From assembly GCF_024347135.1 (NCBI RefSeq), contig NZ_AP024907.1, forward strand, positions 2,905,001-2,969,000: a stretch of DNA of 64,000 nucleotides, in the 5' to 3' direction. This stretch comes from Vibrio spartinae. Lineage in GTDB: Bacteria; Pseudomonadota; Gammaproteobacteria; Enterobacterales; Vibrionaceae. Of the stretch, positions 35,656 to 45,399 are shown in pieces. How positions within the stretch are numbered: position 1 is the first letter of the stretch; each line of letters starts with the position of its first letter. The notes beneath the pieces were generated by a model. The model saw nothing but the letters and a program-made list of their open reading frames with translations. It was not told the origin of the DNA and did not search any database. A program made the position numbers and the translations under genes.

Positions 35656-36525
35656 ATGTTAGATATCAATACATTATTGTTAGATTTCCGAATTACGTCT
35701 TATTGCAATCTCGACTGTGATTTGTGCTTCAGAAACCCGGGTATTGAAGATCAATCAACCGAGAGTGCCTTAAACGTCTTAGACAAAATGTACCAAGTCG
35801 GATTTCGCCGGGTGGGCTTTACCGGAGGAGAGCCAACCACACGGAAAGATTTTCTAATCTTAATTGAACATGCCAAAAAACTCGGTTTTATGACTTATCT
35901 ATCAACCGTTGGTCACCGCTTCATCATGGATCACGCGCGGTTAAATGGTGTGCTGGACTGGGTTGGTATGCCCATTGATGGTATAGAAAAACAGACCAAC
36001 AGTGACATCCGAAGTGAGAAAATGGGAAACCAACATCGCGTGATCAAAGATATTCTCACTTGGTTGTCACAGACAAATAACACCATCAATATAAAGCTAA
36101 CTACCGTTGTGTCGCAAACAAATGCCCATCAAATCTCTGATATTGTTCGTTGGGTAAATAGTTTCCCCTATAAAATCCAGTCTTGGCGATTTTATCAATT
36201 TTGTCCGCTCGGTGTGGGTAAGGAAAAACGAGATAAGTTGGAAATTGATACTGACTTATTTCTCAATACAATGAAACAGACAAAAAATGAATTTCCTGAT
36301 CTGCCATTGAGTTGGGCGACATTTGAGGAACGGGACAAAGCCAATATCGTGATGGAGCCCAACTTTGATGTCATTATACCCGACGGAGAAAACTATACCT
36401 ACCTGTGTAATATGGAGAAAGACTCACCAGAACAGATCATTCACCATATTTTTGGTCAATCTGAAATTATGGAAAAATGTGAAAACAATCGATTCTGGCT
36501 TGATGAAATGGAGTTTGTTTCATGA
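35656..36525 (+). CDS. Viperin-like radical SAM enzyme
   Basis: The 289-residue protein is a radical SAM enzyme: Cys17, Cys21 and Cys24 in CNLDCDLC bind the 4Fe-4S cluster and TGGEP at 56-60 binds SAM. Beyond the core, the segment order recalls viperin (RSAD2): DFRITSYCN at the N-terminus, a PIDG segment where viperin has a Ser-Asp, a conserved N-x-x-R region, IKLTTVVSQTN (146-156) and SWRFYQF (176-182), then a polar segment EIDTDLF. Viperins make 3'-deoxy-3',4'-didehydro nucleoside triphosphates. This relation is my own reading; a MoaA-like or other nucleoside-modifying enzyme remains possible. It overlaps the next gene by four bases. Confidence 0.75.
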   Translation: MLDINTLLLDFRITSYCNLDCDLCFRNPGIEDQSTESALNVLDKMYQVGFRRVGFTGGEPTTRKDFLILIEHAKKLGFMTYLSTVGHRFIMDHARLNGVLDWVGMPIDGIEKQTNSDIRSEKMGNQHRVIKDILTWLSQTNNTINIKLTTVVSQTNAHQISDIVRWVNSFPYKIQSWRFYQFCPLGVGKEKRDKLEIDTDLFLNTMKQTKNEFPDLPLSWATFEERDKANIVMEPNFDVIIPDGENYTYLCNMEKDSPEQIIHHIFGQSEIMEKCENNRFWLDEMEFVS

Positions 36526-37262
36526 ATAAACACCATCTCTACACGCCCCCCTGGACGGTCGGAGAACTGCCGGATGCACCGGATGCAAACCCATTATATA
36601 TTGTTCTGTCCGGTAACTCCGGTGTGGGTAAAAGTACACTGCTCCGCGCTATCTCAACACATATTTATGAAAACAATCCTCAAACAATTGCGATTGATGA
36701 AAAGTCACTTCATCACCCATTATTACAAAACCTGTTTGATAAAACAGAAACGTATGGCTATCCATTACAGCTTAATTTTATGATCCAGCGAGTGCTTCTG
36801 GTTAAATCTTGGCTAGATAAAGGCGTTAATGTTATTATGGAACGCTCTCATATCGAGGATTATATATTTGCAAACTTTATGTATAAGCAAGGATATATAT
36901 CCAGAGGACAACATCAAGCTTATCTGACTTTATGGCATGAACTCATGGATATAGTTCCCGATCCCGATGTGATTATTTATATGAATTTTCCGCCCGACTT
37001 TTCATTAAAAAATTTATTCAATGACGAGTTAAAAGGTATTCGTCCCCGAGAGTTTCCAGATGAAGCGACCAAACAACGGTGGATTCATGGCTGGGGAGAG
37101 GAATATCAATCATTGATTGATAACTTGCCGGCACATTTGCAAGATCGGGTGGTTGAATATAATCCGCAAATGACGATTGAAACCATTACCGATCTCGTTA
37201 TCAATAAAATTCAAAATAAACAGGAGCCTTTATGCGACAGCGAACCATTGTTTGCCCCTTGA
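36522..37262 (+). CDS. Deoxynucleoside-kinase-like P-loop kinase
   Basis: The 246-residue protein has a Walker A motif GNSGVGKST (31-39), an [13 protein letters not shown] segment (107-119) like the ERS and following helix of deoxynucleoside kinases, and a lid-like KGIRPRE (171-177). These kinases phosphorylate deoxynucleosides or, in related families, nucleotides. Overlap with the radical SAM gene (ATGA) implies coupling. It overlaps nudI by 31 bases; the nudI Shine-Dalgarno lies inside its 3' end. The natural substrate is unknown. Confidence 0.75.
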   Translation: MNKHHLYTPPWTVGELPDAPDANPLYIVLSGNSGVGKSTLLRAISTHIYENNPQTIAIDEKSLHHPLLQNLFDKTETYGYPLQLNFMIQRVLLVKSWLDKGVNVIMERSHIEDYIFANFMYKQGYISRGQHQAYLTLWHELMDIVPDPDVIIYMNFPPDFSLKNLFNDELKGIRPREFPDEATKQRWIHGWGEEYQSLIDNLPAHLQDRVVEYNPQMTIETITDLVINKIQNKQEPLCDSEPLFAP

Positions 37263-37660
37263 TCACCAACAACGGGGATTACTTACTTTGTAAAATGGCA
37301 AATGATCGCGGTGTATTTCCCGGTCAGTGGGCGCTTCCCGGAGGTGGTATAGAACCGGGAGAAACAATGGAAGAGGCATTAAGACGTGAAATCAGAGAAG
37401 AGTTGGGCCCTGATTTAGAACTCACGCGGATCTCCCCTTGGAAATTTAGAGACGATACTCGGATCAAAACTTACCCGGACGGAACTCAAGAAGAAATCTA
37501 TATGATTTATCTGATATTCGACTGTGAAAGTGCCAATCGACATATTGCAATTAACGACGAATTTCAGGAATTTAAATGGGCAACTTCTGAAGAACTCCAG
37601 ACGCTTGATCTCAATGACGCAACAAAAGTGACCTTTGCACAAAAAGGGTTGCTGAAATAA
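37232..37660 (+). CDS. nudI: Nucleoside triphosphatase NudI
   Basis: NudI hydrolyses pyrimidine (deoxy)nucleoside triphosphates to monophosphates. The 142-residue product closely matches the enterobacterial enzyme ([33 protein letters not shown]). The Nudix box runs from Gly38 to about residue 60 with Glu44, Glu53, Glu56 and Glu57. AGGAG precedes the ATG, inside the kinase gene. In this set it may clear products of the two upstream enzymes, or be a passenger gene. Confidence 0.93.
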   Translation: MRQRTIVCPLITNNGDYLLCKMANDRGVFPGQWALPGGGIEPGETMEEALRREIREELGPDLELTRISPWKFRDDTRIKTYPDGTQEEIYMIYLIFDCESANRHIAINDEFQEFKWATSEELQTLDLNDATKVTFAQKGLLK

Positions 37661-37682
37661 ATAGATCTGCTGAAAGAATGAC

Positions 37683-37714
37683 AGAGGCTTGCAACATGGC
37701 AAGCCTCTTTTTTT
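37683..37714 (+). terminator. Intrinsic terminator after nudI
   Basis: AGAGGCTTGC and GCAAGCCTCT arms with a six-base loop are followed by TTTTTTT. It closes the three-gene set and touches the end of the convergent amidotransferase gene. Confidence 0.92.
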
Positions 37715-38558
37715 ATTCGAGCGGTTCCGTCGGAGCCTGAGAGCCGGGTTTATCTTCCGCAAACGGAATATCCGCTAACTGAGACTGATTGGTATCAATC
37801 AACTCTCCTTGATGGAAAATATTGTACTCTCCGGGCTTCATTCGATGCCACTGCTCGTTCAGTGTCAGTGGCTGAGTCGCAATCACTGTGACAATATCAT
37901 TGGGTGTCGTCTCTTCCTGAAAATTAACTTCGACTTCCTCATCAATCAACGTTGCCTTACCAAAAGGAGACCGACGTGTAATTGAATAGAGATGATTGGT
38001 ACAGTAGGTCATCACATGCTCACCATCCGTCAGCAGCATATTAAAAACCCCCAGTTGTCGAAGCTGGTCACACTGCGAAGCAATAAAACGACAGACTTCT
38101 ATTGCATCATCGGGTGGTGTCGGATATTGATCATCCAGACGCTTTAACAACCAACAGAATGCCAGTTCACTGTCTGTTTCTCCCACAGGCCGATGATTGG
38201 CAGTATCAAGCGCCTTATAACCACTCAATTGTCCATTATGCGCGAATGTCCAGAAACGTCCCCAAAGCTCTCGCGTAAACGGATGGGTATTCTCCAAACT
38301 AACCCCACCACGATTTGCCTGACGAATATGGCTAATCACGGCCCGACTTTTGATTGGGTATTTCTGAACCAACTCAGCAATCGTGGACTGGTAGCCCGGC
38401 TTCGGGTCCTTGAATGTGCGAAACCCCTTCCCTTCATAAAACGTAATTCCCCAGCCGTCACGATGCGGGCCTGTTTTACCACTGCGCTGAATCCAGCCAG
38501 TAAAACTAAAACAGATATCGGTCGGAACATTAGCGCTCATGCCGAGCAATTCACACAT
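37713..38558 (-). CDS. Class II glutamine amidotransferase (YafJ-like)
   Basis: The 281-residue protein starts MCELLGMSANVPTDI; Cys2 would become the N-terminal nucleophile of the Ntn-hydrolase fold after Met removal. GWGITFYEGKG, ISHIRQANRGG and FAHNGQLSGY fit the glutamine-binding domain of GlnPRPP amidotransferase relatives. There is no second, acceptor domain, and the partner reaction is unknown. It lies 28 bases after gmhA on the same strand. I recognise this as the YafJ group. Confidence 0.9.
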   Translation of the reverse strand: MCELLGMSANVPTDICFSFTGWIQRSGKTGPHRDGWGITFYEGKGFRTFKDPKPGYQSTIAELVQKYPIKSRAVISHIRQANRGGVSLENTHPFTRELWGRFWTFAHNGQLSGYKALDTANHRPVGETDSELAFCWLLKRLDDQYPTPPDDAIEVCRFIASQCDQLRQLGVFNMLLTDGEHVMTYCTNHLYSITRRSPFGKATLIDEEVEVNFQEETTPNDIVTVIATQPLTLNEQWHRMKPGEYNIFHQGELIDTNQSQLADIPFAEDKPGSQAPTEPLE

Positions 38559-38586
38559 AACCTACGCTCCCTTATTGAACCGGTAA

Positions 38587-39162
38587 TTAAGCCATTTCTT
38601 TCTCGATCAACATAATCAGAATATGGATGATTTTGATATGAATTTCCTGAATACGATCAGCATAGCCGAAATGAGGAACCCGGATCTCAACATCAGCAAC
38701 ACCCGCCATTTTGCCACCATCTTTACCGGTTAAAGCAATACTTTTCATGCCTTTTGCTTTCGCCGCTTCAATGGCTTTCAGGATGTTACCGGAATTTCCC
38801 GAGGTCGAAAGCCCGAACAATACATCGCCTGTGGCACCGACAGCCTCGACATAGCGAGAAAATACAAATTCATAACCAAAATCATTACTGACGCACGACA
38901 GATGACTGGGATCTGAAATGGCAATGCCCGGATAGCCCGGTCGATTATCACGGTAACGTCCGGTCAGTTCTTCAGCAAAATGCATCGCATCACAATGGGA
39001 GCCACCGTTCCCACAAGAAAGCACTTTTCCACCCTGTTTAAAAGAATCTGCAATCAGCTTGGCAGCCGCCTCAATCTGAGCAATATTGTGCTCATCACTT
39101 AAAAACTTGTTTAGTACGTCGGCAGCTTCGTCCAGCTCGTTCTTAATTAAATCGTGGTACAT
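38587..39162 (-). CDS. gmhA: Phosphoheptose isomerase GmhA
   Basis: GmhA isomerises sedoheptulose 7-phosphate to D-glycero-D-manno-heptose 7-phosphate for LPS inner core. The 191-residue product has a SIS fold with [20 protein letters not shown] (the glycine-rich phosphate loop) and [20 protein letters not shown]. The C-terminal [24 protein letters not shown] end, here [18 protein letters not shown], is typical. It has a 316-base spacer upstream shared with fadE. Confidence 0.97.
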   Translation of the reverse strand: MYHDLIKNELDEAADVLNKFLSDEHNIAQIEAAAKLIADSFKQGGKVLSCGNGGSHCDAMHFAEELTGRYRDNRPGYPGIAISDPSHLSCVSNDFGYEFVFSRYVEAVGATGDVLFGLSTSGNSGNILKAIEAAKAKGMKSIALTGKDGGKMAGVADVEIRVPHFGYADRIQEIHIKIIHILIMLIEKEMA

Positions 39163-39410
39163 AACTCAATTCTCTTTGATGTATGCTGAAATGGCACTCT
39201 TATGACAAGAGCGATACATATTTACCCGGATCACTCAGGAGATATTGGTGAAATGTTCCGGAGATAATCATGAGTTTACCCCAACAATTCATTCTGTCGA
39301 GCCTTGCCCTGTAAGAATGCTGTTTCTTCCCTCAGATCCAGTTCATCATCGCACCAAATCATCAGAAAGTGACTCACAACCCGATCTCCTTAACACTTTT
39401 GCAACATTAC

Positions 39411-39442
39411 AACTGGTAAGACCTCTTCGATAGTTCTACGAT
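39411..39442 (+). promoter_or_regulatory. FadR operator and promoter of fadE
   Basis: AACTGGTAAGACCTCTT (39411-39427) fits the FadR consensus, with the CTGGTNNGACC core complete. TACGAT at 39437-39442 is a possible -10, with a weak -35 (TGGTAA) inside the operator. FadR repression released by long-chain acyl-CoA is the expected control. The rest of the 39163-39478 spacer shows nothing further. Confidence 0.75.
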
Positions 39443-39478
39443 AAAAGCATCTGAATCTCCCGATTAAGGAAAATAAGT

Positions 39479-41965
39479 ATGAGTATTTTGCTCTCGATCG
39501 TCGTATTACTCGTGGTATGGGGAATCTGCGCCTATCATCGTCTCTCGATGGCATTGGGAACAGGAATACTTACTGCGTCACTCATTGTGTTAACGCTGCT
39601 TGGCCAAGTCGGTTTCACATTCTGGGTCATTTACGCACTGCTCCTTGCCTGCGTGACAGTCCCATCGATTCGGCAAAATCTAGTGACATCCCAAATCTTC
39701 ACTCTCTTTAAACGCCAACTCCCAAAAATGTCCAAGACCGAAAAAGAGGCCTTAGATGCAGGAACCGTCTGGTGGGAGGCCGAGCTATTTCGAGGCAAAC
39801 CCGACTGGCAACAACTTCATCGCTATCAAACACCTCAGCTGACCGAAGAAGAACGTGCATTTTTAGACGGCCCGGTGAATCAGGCCTGTGAAATGGTCAA
39901 TGATTATCAGGTTTCTCATGAGCAGGCAGACTTGCCTCCTGAAATCTGGGAATATCTCAAAGAGCAGAAATTCTTTGCCATGATTATCAAGAAACAATAT
40001 GGCGGCTTGGAATTTTCAGCCTACACACAATCACTGGTGCTTCAAAAGCTGGCAGGTGTCTCTGGTATCCTCGCGATTACGGTCGGTGTTCCAAACTCTT
40101 TGGGTCCCGGAGAATTATTGCAACATTACGGCACCGAGGATCAAAAAGACTATTATCTGCCTCGGCTGGCAACGGGTCAGGAGATTCCCTGTTTTGCGCT
40201 CACCAGCCCTGAAGCGGGTTCTGATGCCGGTTCGATTCCTGACTTTGGCGTGGTTTGTCAAGGGACATGGGAAGGGAAAGAAGTCCTCGGGATGCGTCTG
40301 ACTTGGAATAAACGCTATATCACACTTGCCCCCGTAGCAACCGTATTAGGGTTAGCATTTAAATTACAAGACCCGGATCATTTACTCGGTGAAGAAGAAG
40401 ATATTGGCATCACTTGTGCGCTGATTCCAACCGATATGGCTGGCGTGGAGATCGGTCGTCGTCACTTCCCGCTGAACATTCCATTCCAAAACGGCCCCAC
40501 TCAGGGAAAAGACGTCTTTGTCCCGCTTGATTTCATCATCGGTGGGCCCAGTATGGCCGGCAACGGATGGCGCATGCTGGTTGAATGTCTGTCGGTTGGC
40601 CGCGGTATCACCCTGCCATCCAACTCAACCGGTGTCACCAAAACTACGGCAGTGACAACCGGAGCCTATGCAAGAATCCGTCGTCAGTTCAAGCAACCGA
40701 TAGGAAAAATGGAAGGGATTGAGGAGCCACTGGCACGCTTAGGCGGAAATGCCTACCTCATGGATGCAGCCTGTCAACTTACCGTGACGGGTATCATGAA
40801 CGGTGAAAAACCCTCGGTCATTTCAGCCATCGTCAAGTATCACTGTACCCACCGGGCTCAACAGTGCCTCAAAGATGCCATGGATATCACCGGTGGGAAA
40901 GGGATCTGCCTTGGTCCGTCGAATTTCCTTGCCAGAAACTATCAGGGCGCGCCCATCGCAATTACGGTCGAAGGCGCGAATATTCTGACCCGTTCGATGA
41001 TTATCTTTGGCCAAGGCGCGATTCGCTGTCACCCTTATGTACTCAAAGAAATGGAACTGGCTCACTCTCAAAGTGATAACGCGATGGCACAGTTCGACCA
41101 GACGCTCAGTGCGCATATTGCTTACACCGTGAGTAATGCAGCACGCAGCTTTTGGCTTGGTCTCACCAATGGACTCGGGTCCGCGGCACCACATCATGAT
41201 GAAACCCAACGTTACTACCAGAGACTCAACCGTTACAGTGCCAATCTCGCACTCATGGCCGACCTGACCATGCTGACTCTCGGGGGTAGCCTAAAACGCA
41301 AAGAACGCGTATCAGCCCGTCTGGGAGATTTGCTGAGTCAACTGTATTTGTCTTCAGCAACATTGAAACGCTATGACGATGAGGGCCGTCACACTGAAGA
41401 TTTGGACTTGGTGCGCTGGGCGCTGGAAGATAGTCTGAAACAGACGGAGGTGGCATTGTCAGAATTACTCGACAACTACCCGTCTCCGGTCTTGGGTTAT
41501 CTGCTCAAACGGATCCTCATGCCTTTTGGACGAGTTTGCCACGGTCCCAGCGATAAACTGGATCACCGGGTTGCGAAACTATTGCAATCTAACACAGCAC
41601 CGAGAAACCGTCTGGGTCGTTATCAGTACTGGTATGCAAGCGACCATAATCCGGCGGGTCGGATTCATCAAACGCTGGATACGATTATCCAAGCAGAACC
41701 GATTTTTGATAAGATCTGTCAGCTGAAAAATAAACATTATCCATTTACCAATTTGGATCAACTGGCGAAAACAGCATTGGATGAACAACTGATTTCAAGC
41801 GACGAATCAGATTTACTGATCAAGGCAGAACAAGAGCGACTCTATGTGATTAATGTAGATGACTTTGCACCGGAAGCGTTAGCCGCCGGATCACCTGACC
41901 GTCCGAAACAGGGAAGAGCAAAGCGTAGCAATCGTAAAACAGCCAGTCCGGTACAAGAATCCTAA
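39479..41965 (+). CDS. fadE: Acyl-CoA dehydrogenase FadE
   Basis: FadE is the membrane-associated FAD enzyme of the first beta-oxidation step. The 828-residue product starts with two hydrophobic segments (about 1-65), then a FAD domain with [19 protein letters not shown] and [15 protein letters not shown], and a [19 protein letters not shown] block. The large C-terminal region is typical of the bacterial FadE type, longer than mammalian acyl-CoA dehydrogenases. The tail is Arg/Lys rich. A hairpin terminator follows at 42006-42038. Confidence 0.96.
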   Translation: MSILLSIVVLLVVWGICAYHRLSMALGTGILTASLIVLTLLGQVGFTFWVIYALLLACVTVPSIRQNLVTSQIFTLFKRQLPKMSKTEKEALDAGTVWWEAELFRGKPDWQQLHRYQTPQLTEEERAFLDGPVNQACEMVNDYQVSHEQADLPPEIWEYLKEQKFFAMIIKKQYGGLEFSAYTQSLVLQKLAGVSGILAITVGVPNSLGPGELLQHYGTEDQKDYYLPRLATGQEIPCFALTSPEAGSDAGSIPDFGVVCQGTWEGKEVLGMRLTWNKRYITLAPVATVLGLAFKLQDPDHLLGEEEDIGITCALIPTDMAGVEIGRRHFPLNIPFQNGPTQGKDVFVPLDFIIGGPSMAGNGWRMLVECLSVGRGITLPSNSTGVTKTTAVTTGAYARIRRQFKQPIGKMEGIEEPLARLGGNAYLMDAACQLTVTGIMNGEKPSVISAIVKYHCTHRAQQCLKDAMDITGGKGICLGPSNFLARNYQGAPIAITVEGANILTRSMIIFGQGAIRCHPYVLKEMELAHSQSDNAMAQFDQTLSAHIAYTVSNAARSFWLGLTNGLGSAAPHHDETQRYYQRLNRYSANLALMADLTMLTLGGSLKRKERVSARLGDLLSQLYLSSATLKRYDDEGRHTEDLDLVRWALEDSLKQTEVALSELLDNYPSPVLGYLLKRILMPFGRVCHGPSDKLDHRVAKLLQSNTAPRNRLGRYQYWYASDHNPAGRIHQTLDTIIQAEPIFDKICQLKNKHYPFTNLDQLAKTALDEQLISSDESDLLIKAEQERLYVINVDDFAPEALAAGSPDRPKQGRAKRSNRKTASPVQES

Positions 41966-42005
41966 AATCAGAGAGACGAGAAAAAGCAGTGTCATCCCCA
42001 TAAGC

Positions 42006-42040
42006 AGAATGCCAGTCAGTATCACTGACTGGCATTCTTT
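42006..42040. terminator. Hairpin terminator between fadE and the TIGR03503-like gene
   Basis: A 15-base perfect stem (arms starting AGAATGCCAGTCAGT) with a three-base loop is followed by TT on the plus strand. The T-run is short. It lies between convergent genes and may act in both directions. Confidence 0.75.
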
Positions 42041-42092
42041 CATATCGATCTTGATATCAATAGCGTTCCACAAATCACTCAGGACATCATGA

Positions 42093-43340
42093 TTACTTTT
42101 TCGGCATATCGAGCTGTAGTGACACTTCAGATTTTTTTGCTTTCATCTTGCGGACAACCATCCAGATAACGAGTCCCAGCATCAAAGCACCAATATTCCC
42201 TAGCACGATATAAATCAGCTTCCATTTTCTTGCTGACTCCCGCTGTTGCAGTATCTCTTCCTGCTGTTCCTGCTTAACTTTCTCCGCGAGGGCTTTCTTT
42301 TGCATAAGGCGCGTCTGCTCGATATTCACATCTTCCACGACACTATACGTATGTTCAGGGATAGGGAAAACAAGCGGCCGCTGAGAGTTGGCTTCAGTCG
42401 CATAGACTCGACCATTCCATTTAAAATTCCCCACTTCACCATCGTTAGGAATCGCCAGTTTAACGGTCAGCGATTCACTACCGGATTGGCCTTCGGCAGT
42501 AAAGTGGTCGTCATACCGATCCCAGTGATCGACATGTGCAATCAGCGACCCCGGTTTGATGGTACCTTCTAGCCCGGAAAACACTACTTGGTGGGGCTGG
42601 TCATCAACACGAGACTGAATAAAAGACGTGGTAATCGGGGACGGATAAACCAGCACTTCCTGTTCCTGCGCGCGTAAAAAGACACCATTCCCCGAGGTAA
42701 TCCGTGCCCGATATCTTCCCGGCTCAGAGAAAATATTCAGTTTGACGGTGAATACACCATCGCCGGGTTTTTCATCAAGTCCCCGGCCATCATCGGCAAA
42801 CTCACCGATCACATCTGGTGTCGGGCGCGCTTCTTTGACCAGTTGTGCTTCATTCTCGATGTATTTAGTAAAGGTCACTTTCAGTTTCACGCGATCCAAA
42901 AAATCACGAATCGTTAACGGCTTATCATCGGAAGTTAGTCTGGCGGTAAACTTAATATCTTCGCCCTGATATAACCGTAACGGGAGCTTATCGGTGGTCA
43001 ACGCCAAATTTGAGATGAGTCTGATATTATTTTTGGGTGTCACTTTCCCCACCGCTTGCCAAGGGCCGGGCATAGGCTTATCAATCGAGATAATATCCAT
43101 TGAAGGTTCCTGATACCAACGGACATTATCCGGATGCCGCCATGAATAGTATTTTGTACCATCAGGGCGAACTAACACCACAGGTCTCGAGGGTTTCTCA
43201 CGATAAATGACGAAAGTAATCTGACTGATTGTCGGATCCACCCGAACGCGATTATCCAACAGAGACACCGGAGAATTTGTTGCAGCATAACTTCCCAGCG
43301 ATACCCATAGCCCGATAAAGATCGTTAACACCCGCAACAT
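42093..43340 (-). CDS. TIGR03503-like envelope protein of unknown function
   Basis: The 415-residue protein has a signal peptide (MLRVLTIFIGLWVSLGSYA, cleaved before ATN), a large extracytoplasmic region of beta-rich segments, a helical coiled-coil (about 345-380, rich in Gln and Glu) and a single membrane segment near the C-terminus (about 383-405), ending with a short basic cytoplasmic tail. This layout matches proteins called TIGR03503 family in vibrios; no function is known to me. It is downstream of dnaQ by 14 bases on the same strand. Confidence 0.75.
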   Translation of the reverse strand: MLRVLTIFIGLWVSLGSYAATNSPVSLLDNRVRVDPTISQITFVIYREKPSRPVVLVRPDGTKYYSWRHPDNVRWYQEPSMDIISIDKPMPGPWQAVGKVTPKNNIRLISNLALTTDKLPLRLYQGEDIKFTARLTSDDKPLTIRDFLDRVKLKVTFTKYIENEAQLVKEARPTPDVIGEFADDGRGLDEKPGDGVFTVKLNIFSEPGRYRARITSGNGVFLRAQEQEVLVYPSPITTSFIQSRVDDQPHQVVFSGLEGTIKPGSLIAHVDHWDRYDDHFTAEGQSGSESLTVKLAIPNDGEVGNFKWNGRVYATEANSQRPLVFPIPEHTYSVVEDVNIEQTRLMQKKALAEKVKQEQQEEILQQRESARKWKLIYIVLGNIGALMLGLVIWMVVRKMKAKKSEVSLQLDMPKK

Positions 43341-43354
43341 ATATATTCACTCTC

Positions 43355-44095
43355 CTACTGACGCCAAAGACAGCTGCCACTTTTTTCAACTAAATCTAAA
43401 CGATCTTGATGTGCTTGTATTTCATCGGCAGTTGCGCTTAAAACCTTTAGTGATTTTCGTCCGGTGGTCACTCTGCGAATTGCTTCACCGCCATCCCCGG
43501 AGCTTTGTCCTGCCGAAAACTGCAATGAGGTTTGCCCACCGGTCATGAACAGATAAACGTCAGCAAGAATCTCCGCATCGAGCAAAGCGCCGTGCAATGT
43601 CCGATGTGAATTATCGATGCCATAGCGTTCACATAATACATCCAGATTATTCCGCTTACCGGGGAAAATCCGTTTGGCCATTGCCAGGGTATCGGTCACC
43701 TTGCAATACTGCTCCGTTTTGCCGATATTGTCGGCATTGAGCTTAGCAAATTCATAATCCATGAAGCCGACGTCAAACGGTGCGTTGTGAGCAACCAGTT
43801 CAGCCCCGCGAATAAATTCTAGAAAAGCAGCATGGACATCTTTGTATTCCGGTTTATCGACGAGAAATTCATCAGTAATACCGTGAATTTCAATCGCTTC
43901 TGGCTGAATTTGGCGATCCGGCTTGAGATAGACATGAAAATGTCTCCCGGTCAATTTACGATCGATGATTTCAACCGCACCGATCTCAACGATCCGATGT
44001 CCTTCATAGTGCGGACCACCATCTTGGTTCATACCTGTAGTTTCCGTATCGAGAACCACGATACGATGTATTTCAGAATTGTTGCTAGTATTCAT
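43355..44095 (-). CDS. dnaQ: DNA polymerase III epsilon subunit (3'-5' proofreading exonuclease)
   Basis: DnaQ proofreads for the replicase. The 246-residue product has the DEDDh exonuclease motifs: VVLDTETTG (Exo I, Asp15 and Glu17), NAPFDVGFMD (Exo II) and HRTLHGALLDAEILADVY (Exo III with His and Asp). The C-terminal tail binds the alpha subunit. It is divergent from rnhA, an arrangement also found in E. coli, with a 57-base shared promoter spacer. Confidence 0.97.
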   Translation of the reverse strand: MNTSNNSEIHRIVVLDTETTGMNQDGGPHYEGHRIVEIGAVEIIDRKLTGRHFHVYLKPDRQIQPEAIEIHGITDEFLVDKPEYKDVHAAFLEFIRGAELVAHNAPFDVGFMDYEFAKLNADNIGKTEQYCKVTDTLAMAKRIFPGKRNNLDVLCERYGIDNSHRTLHGALLDAEILADVYLFMTGGQTSLQFSAGQSSGDGGEAIRRVTTGRKSLKVLSATADEIQAHQDRLDLVEKSGSCLWRQ

Positions 44096-44152
44096 TGGGA
44101 TAACTGTGTCAGACTATATTGATTCAATCACTGTGGCTTATAGTATCAAATC

Positions 44153-44614
44153 ATGGCGAAACAGGTGGAAATTTTCACAGATGGTTCTTGTCTCGGCAAT
44201 CCGGGACCGGGCGGATATGGCATTGTTCTGCGTTATAAAAGCACTGAAAAAAATCTTTCTCAAGGCTTTCGGTTAACCACCAACAATCGAATGGAGATGA
44301 TGGCGGCAGTTGTCGCACTGAAAAGTCTCAAACAACCCTGTCAAGTCATTCTGACAACGGACAGCCAGTACGTCCGACAAGGGATTACCCAGTGGATTCA
44401 TAACTGGAAGAAGAAAGGCTGGAAAACCGCAGGTAACAAGCCCGTTAAAAATGCAGACTTATGGCAAGCACTGGATAAAGAAACCCAGCGTCATAACGTT
44501 GAATGGCATTGGGTCAAAGGCCATGCAGGTCACCGGGAAAATGAGATTTGCGATGAGTTGGCGCGTACAGCGGCTGAATCACCAACCGCTGATGATGAGG
44601 GATATCAACCATAA
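44153..44614 (+). CDS. rnhA: Ribonuclease HI
   Basis: RNase HI cuts RNA in RNA-DNA hybrids. The 153-residue product has Asp10 ([12 protein letters not shown]), Glu48 (MEMMAA), Asp70 (TDSQYV) and Asp134 (EICDELART), the same catalytic numbering as in E. coli, and the basic handle [18 protein letters not shown]. It is divergent from dnaQ and convergent with a methyltransferase gene that ends four bases away. Confidence 0.97.
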   Translation: MAKQVEIFTDGSCLGNPGPGGYGIVLRYKSTEKNLSQGFRLTTNNRMEMMAAVVALKSLKQPCQVILTTDSQYVRQGITQWIHNWKKKGWKTAGNKPVKNADLWQALDKETQRHNVEWHWVKGHAGHRENEICDELARTAAESPTADDEGYQP

Positions 44615-44618
44615 TCGA

Positions 44619-45347
44619 TTACTCAGAATGGGTACGGTAGTTGACCCGAACCGGGCTCAGCGGGCGTTTGAAACGCCAGTGCGGTTTAATCAGCTTCAGC
44701 GGATAAGTTCTTTTTCTGGCAACGATAAAGTACAGACTGCCGAAAGGACAACAGTAATCACTGATATTGTTTTCCAGCCAAGTCCAAAGAGGACGATAAT
44801 TCTGGACCGGAAACAATGCATACCGTTCACATTCAAGCACTTGATAGTTCAAAACGCCGAGCCAGTCGCTGATACGGTTGGGCGTAAACATCCGCCCGCT
44901 CCACGGCAAATATTTCTTGCGCCACGGTAAGATACTCGCACATCCGGCCAGACTCATCGGATTGAATCCGGTCACAATCAGATAACCATCATCAACCATC
45001 ACCCGATCGACTTCTCTGAGCATTCGGTGCGGATCGTTACAATAATCAAGCTGATGCGCCAAAATCACCACATCAATACTTTTTTCCAGAAAAGGTAAGT
45101 CATAACCATCTGCAATGAGTGTGTGCAATGGGTTTTCTACATCCAAATGGACTTGATGTTGAATATTTGAAAGACTACTGGCAAGCTCACAACTTAAACC
45201 GCCCAATTTCAGCATATGATAACCAAATAATCTCGGCCACCACTCATCTAACCGGGTTTGTATCGACTCACGAACCCATTGACCATTCTTCAATTGGTCC
45301 CAAGAGTGTGGCTTATCGATTTTTTTTTCACTGCGTGCCGGTTCCAT
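44619..45347 (-). CDS. Class I methyltransferase (YafS-like)
   Basis: The 242-residue product contains methyltransferase-type blocks LIADGYDLPFLEKSIDVVIL and LREVDRVMVDDGYLIVTGFNPMS. The SAM motif I is degenerate, with GGLSCELAS in its place. It is related to the Methyltransf_11 family and matches the YafS position between gloB and rnhA in E. coli. The substrate is unknown. It is divergent from gloB. Confidence 0.8.
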   Translation of the reverse strand: MEPARSEKKIDKPHSWDQLKNGQWVRESIQTRLDEWWPRLFGYHMLKLGGLSCELASSLSNIQHQVHLDVENPLHTLIADGYDLPFLEKSIDVVILAHQLDYCNDPHRMLREVDRVMVDDGYLIVTGFNPMSLAGCASILPWRKKYLPWSGRMFTPNRISDWLGVLNYQVLECERYALFPVQNYRPLWTWLENNISDYCCPFGSLYFIVARKRTYPLKLIKPHWRFKRPLSPVRVNYRTHSE

Positions 45348-45399
45348 GACTGCCCCGCTACAATAAGCTCAATAAAAAGAAAGTGAATGGAGATAACTC

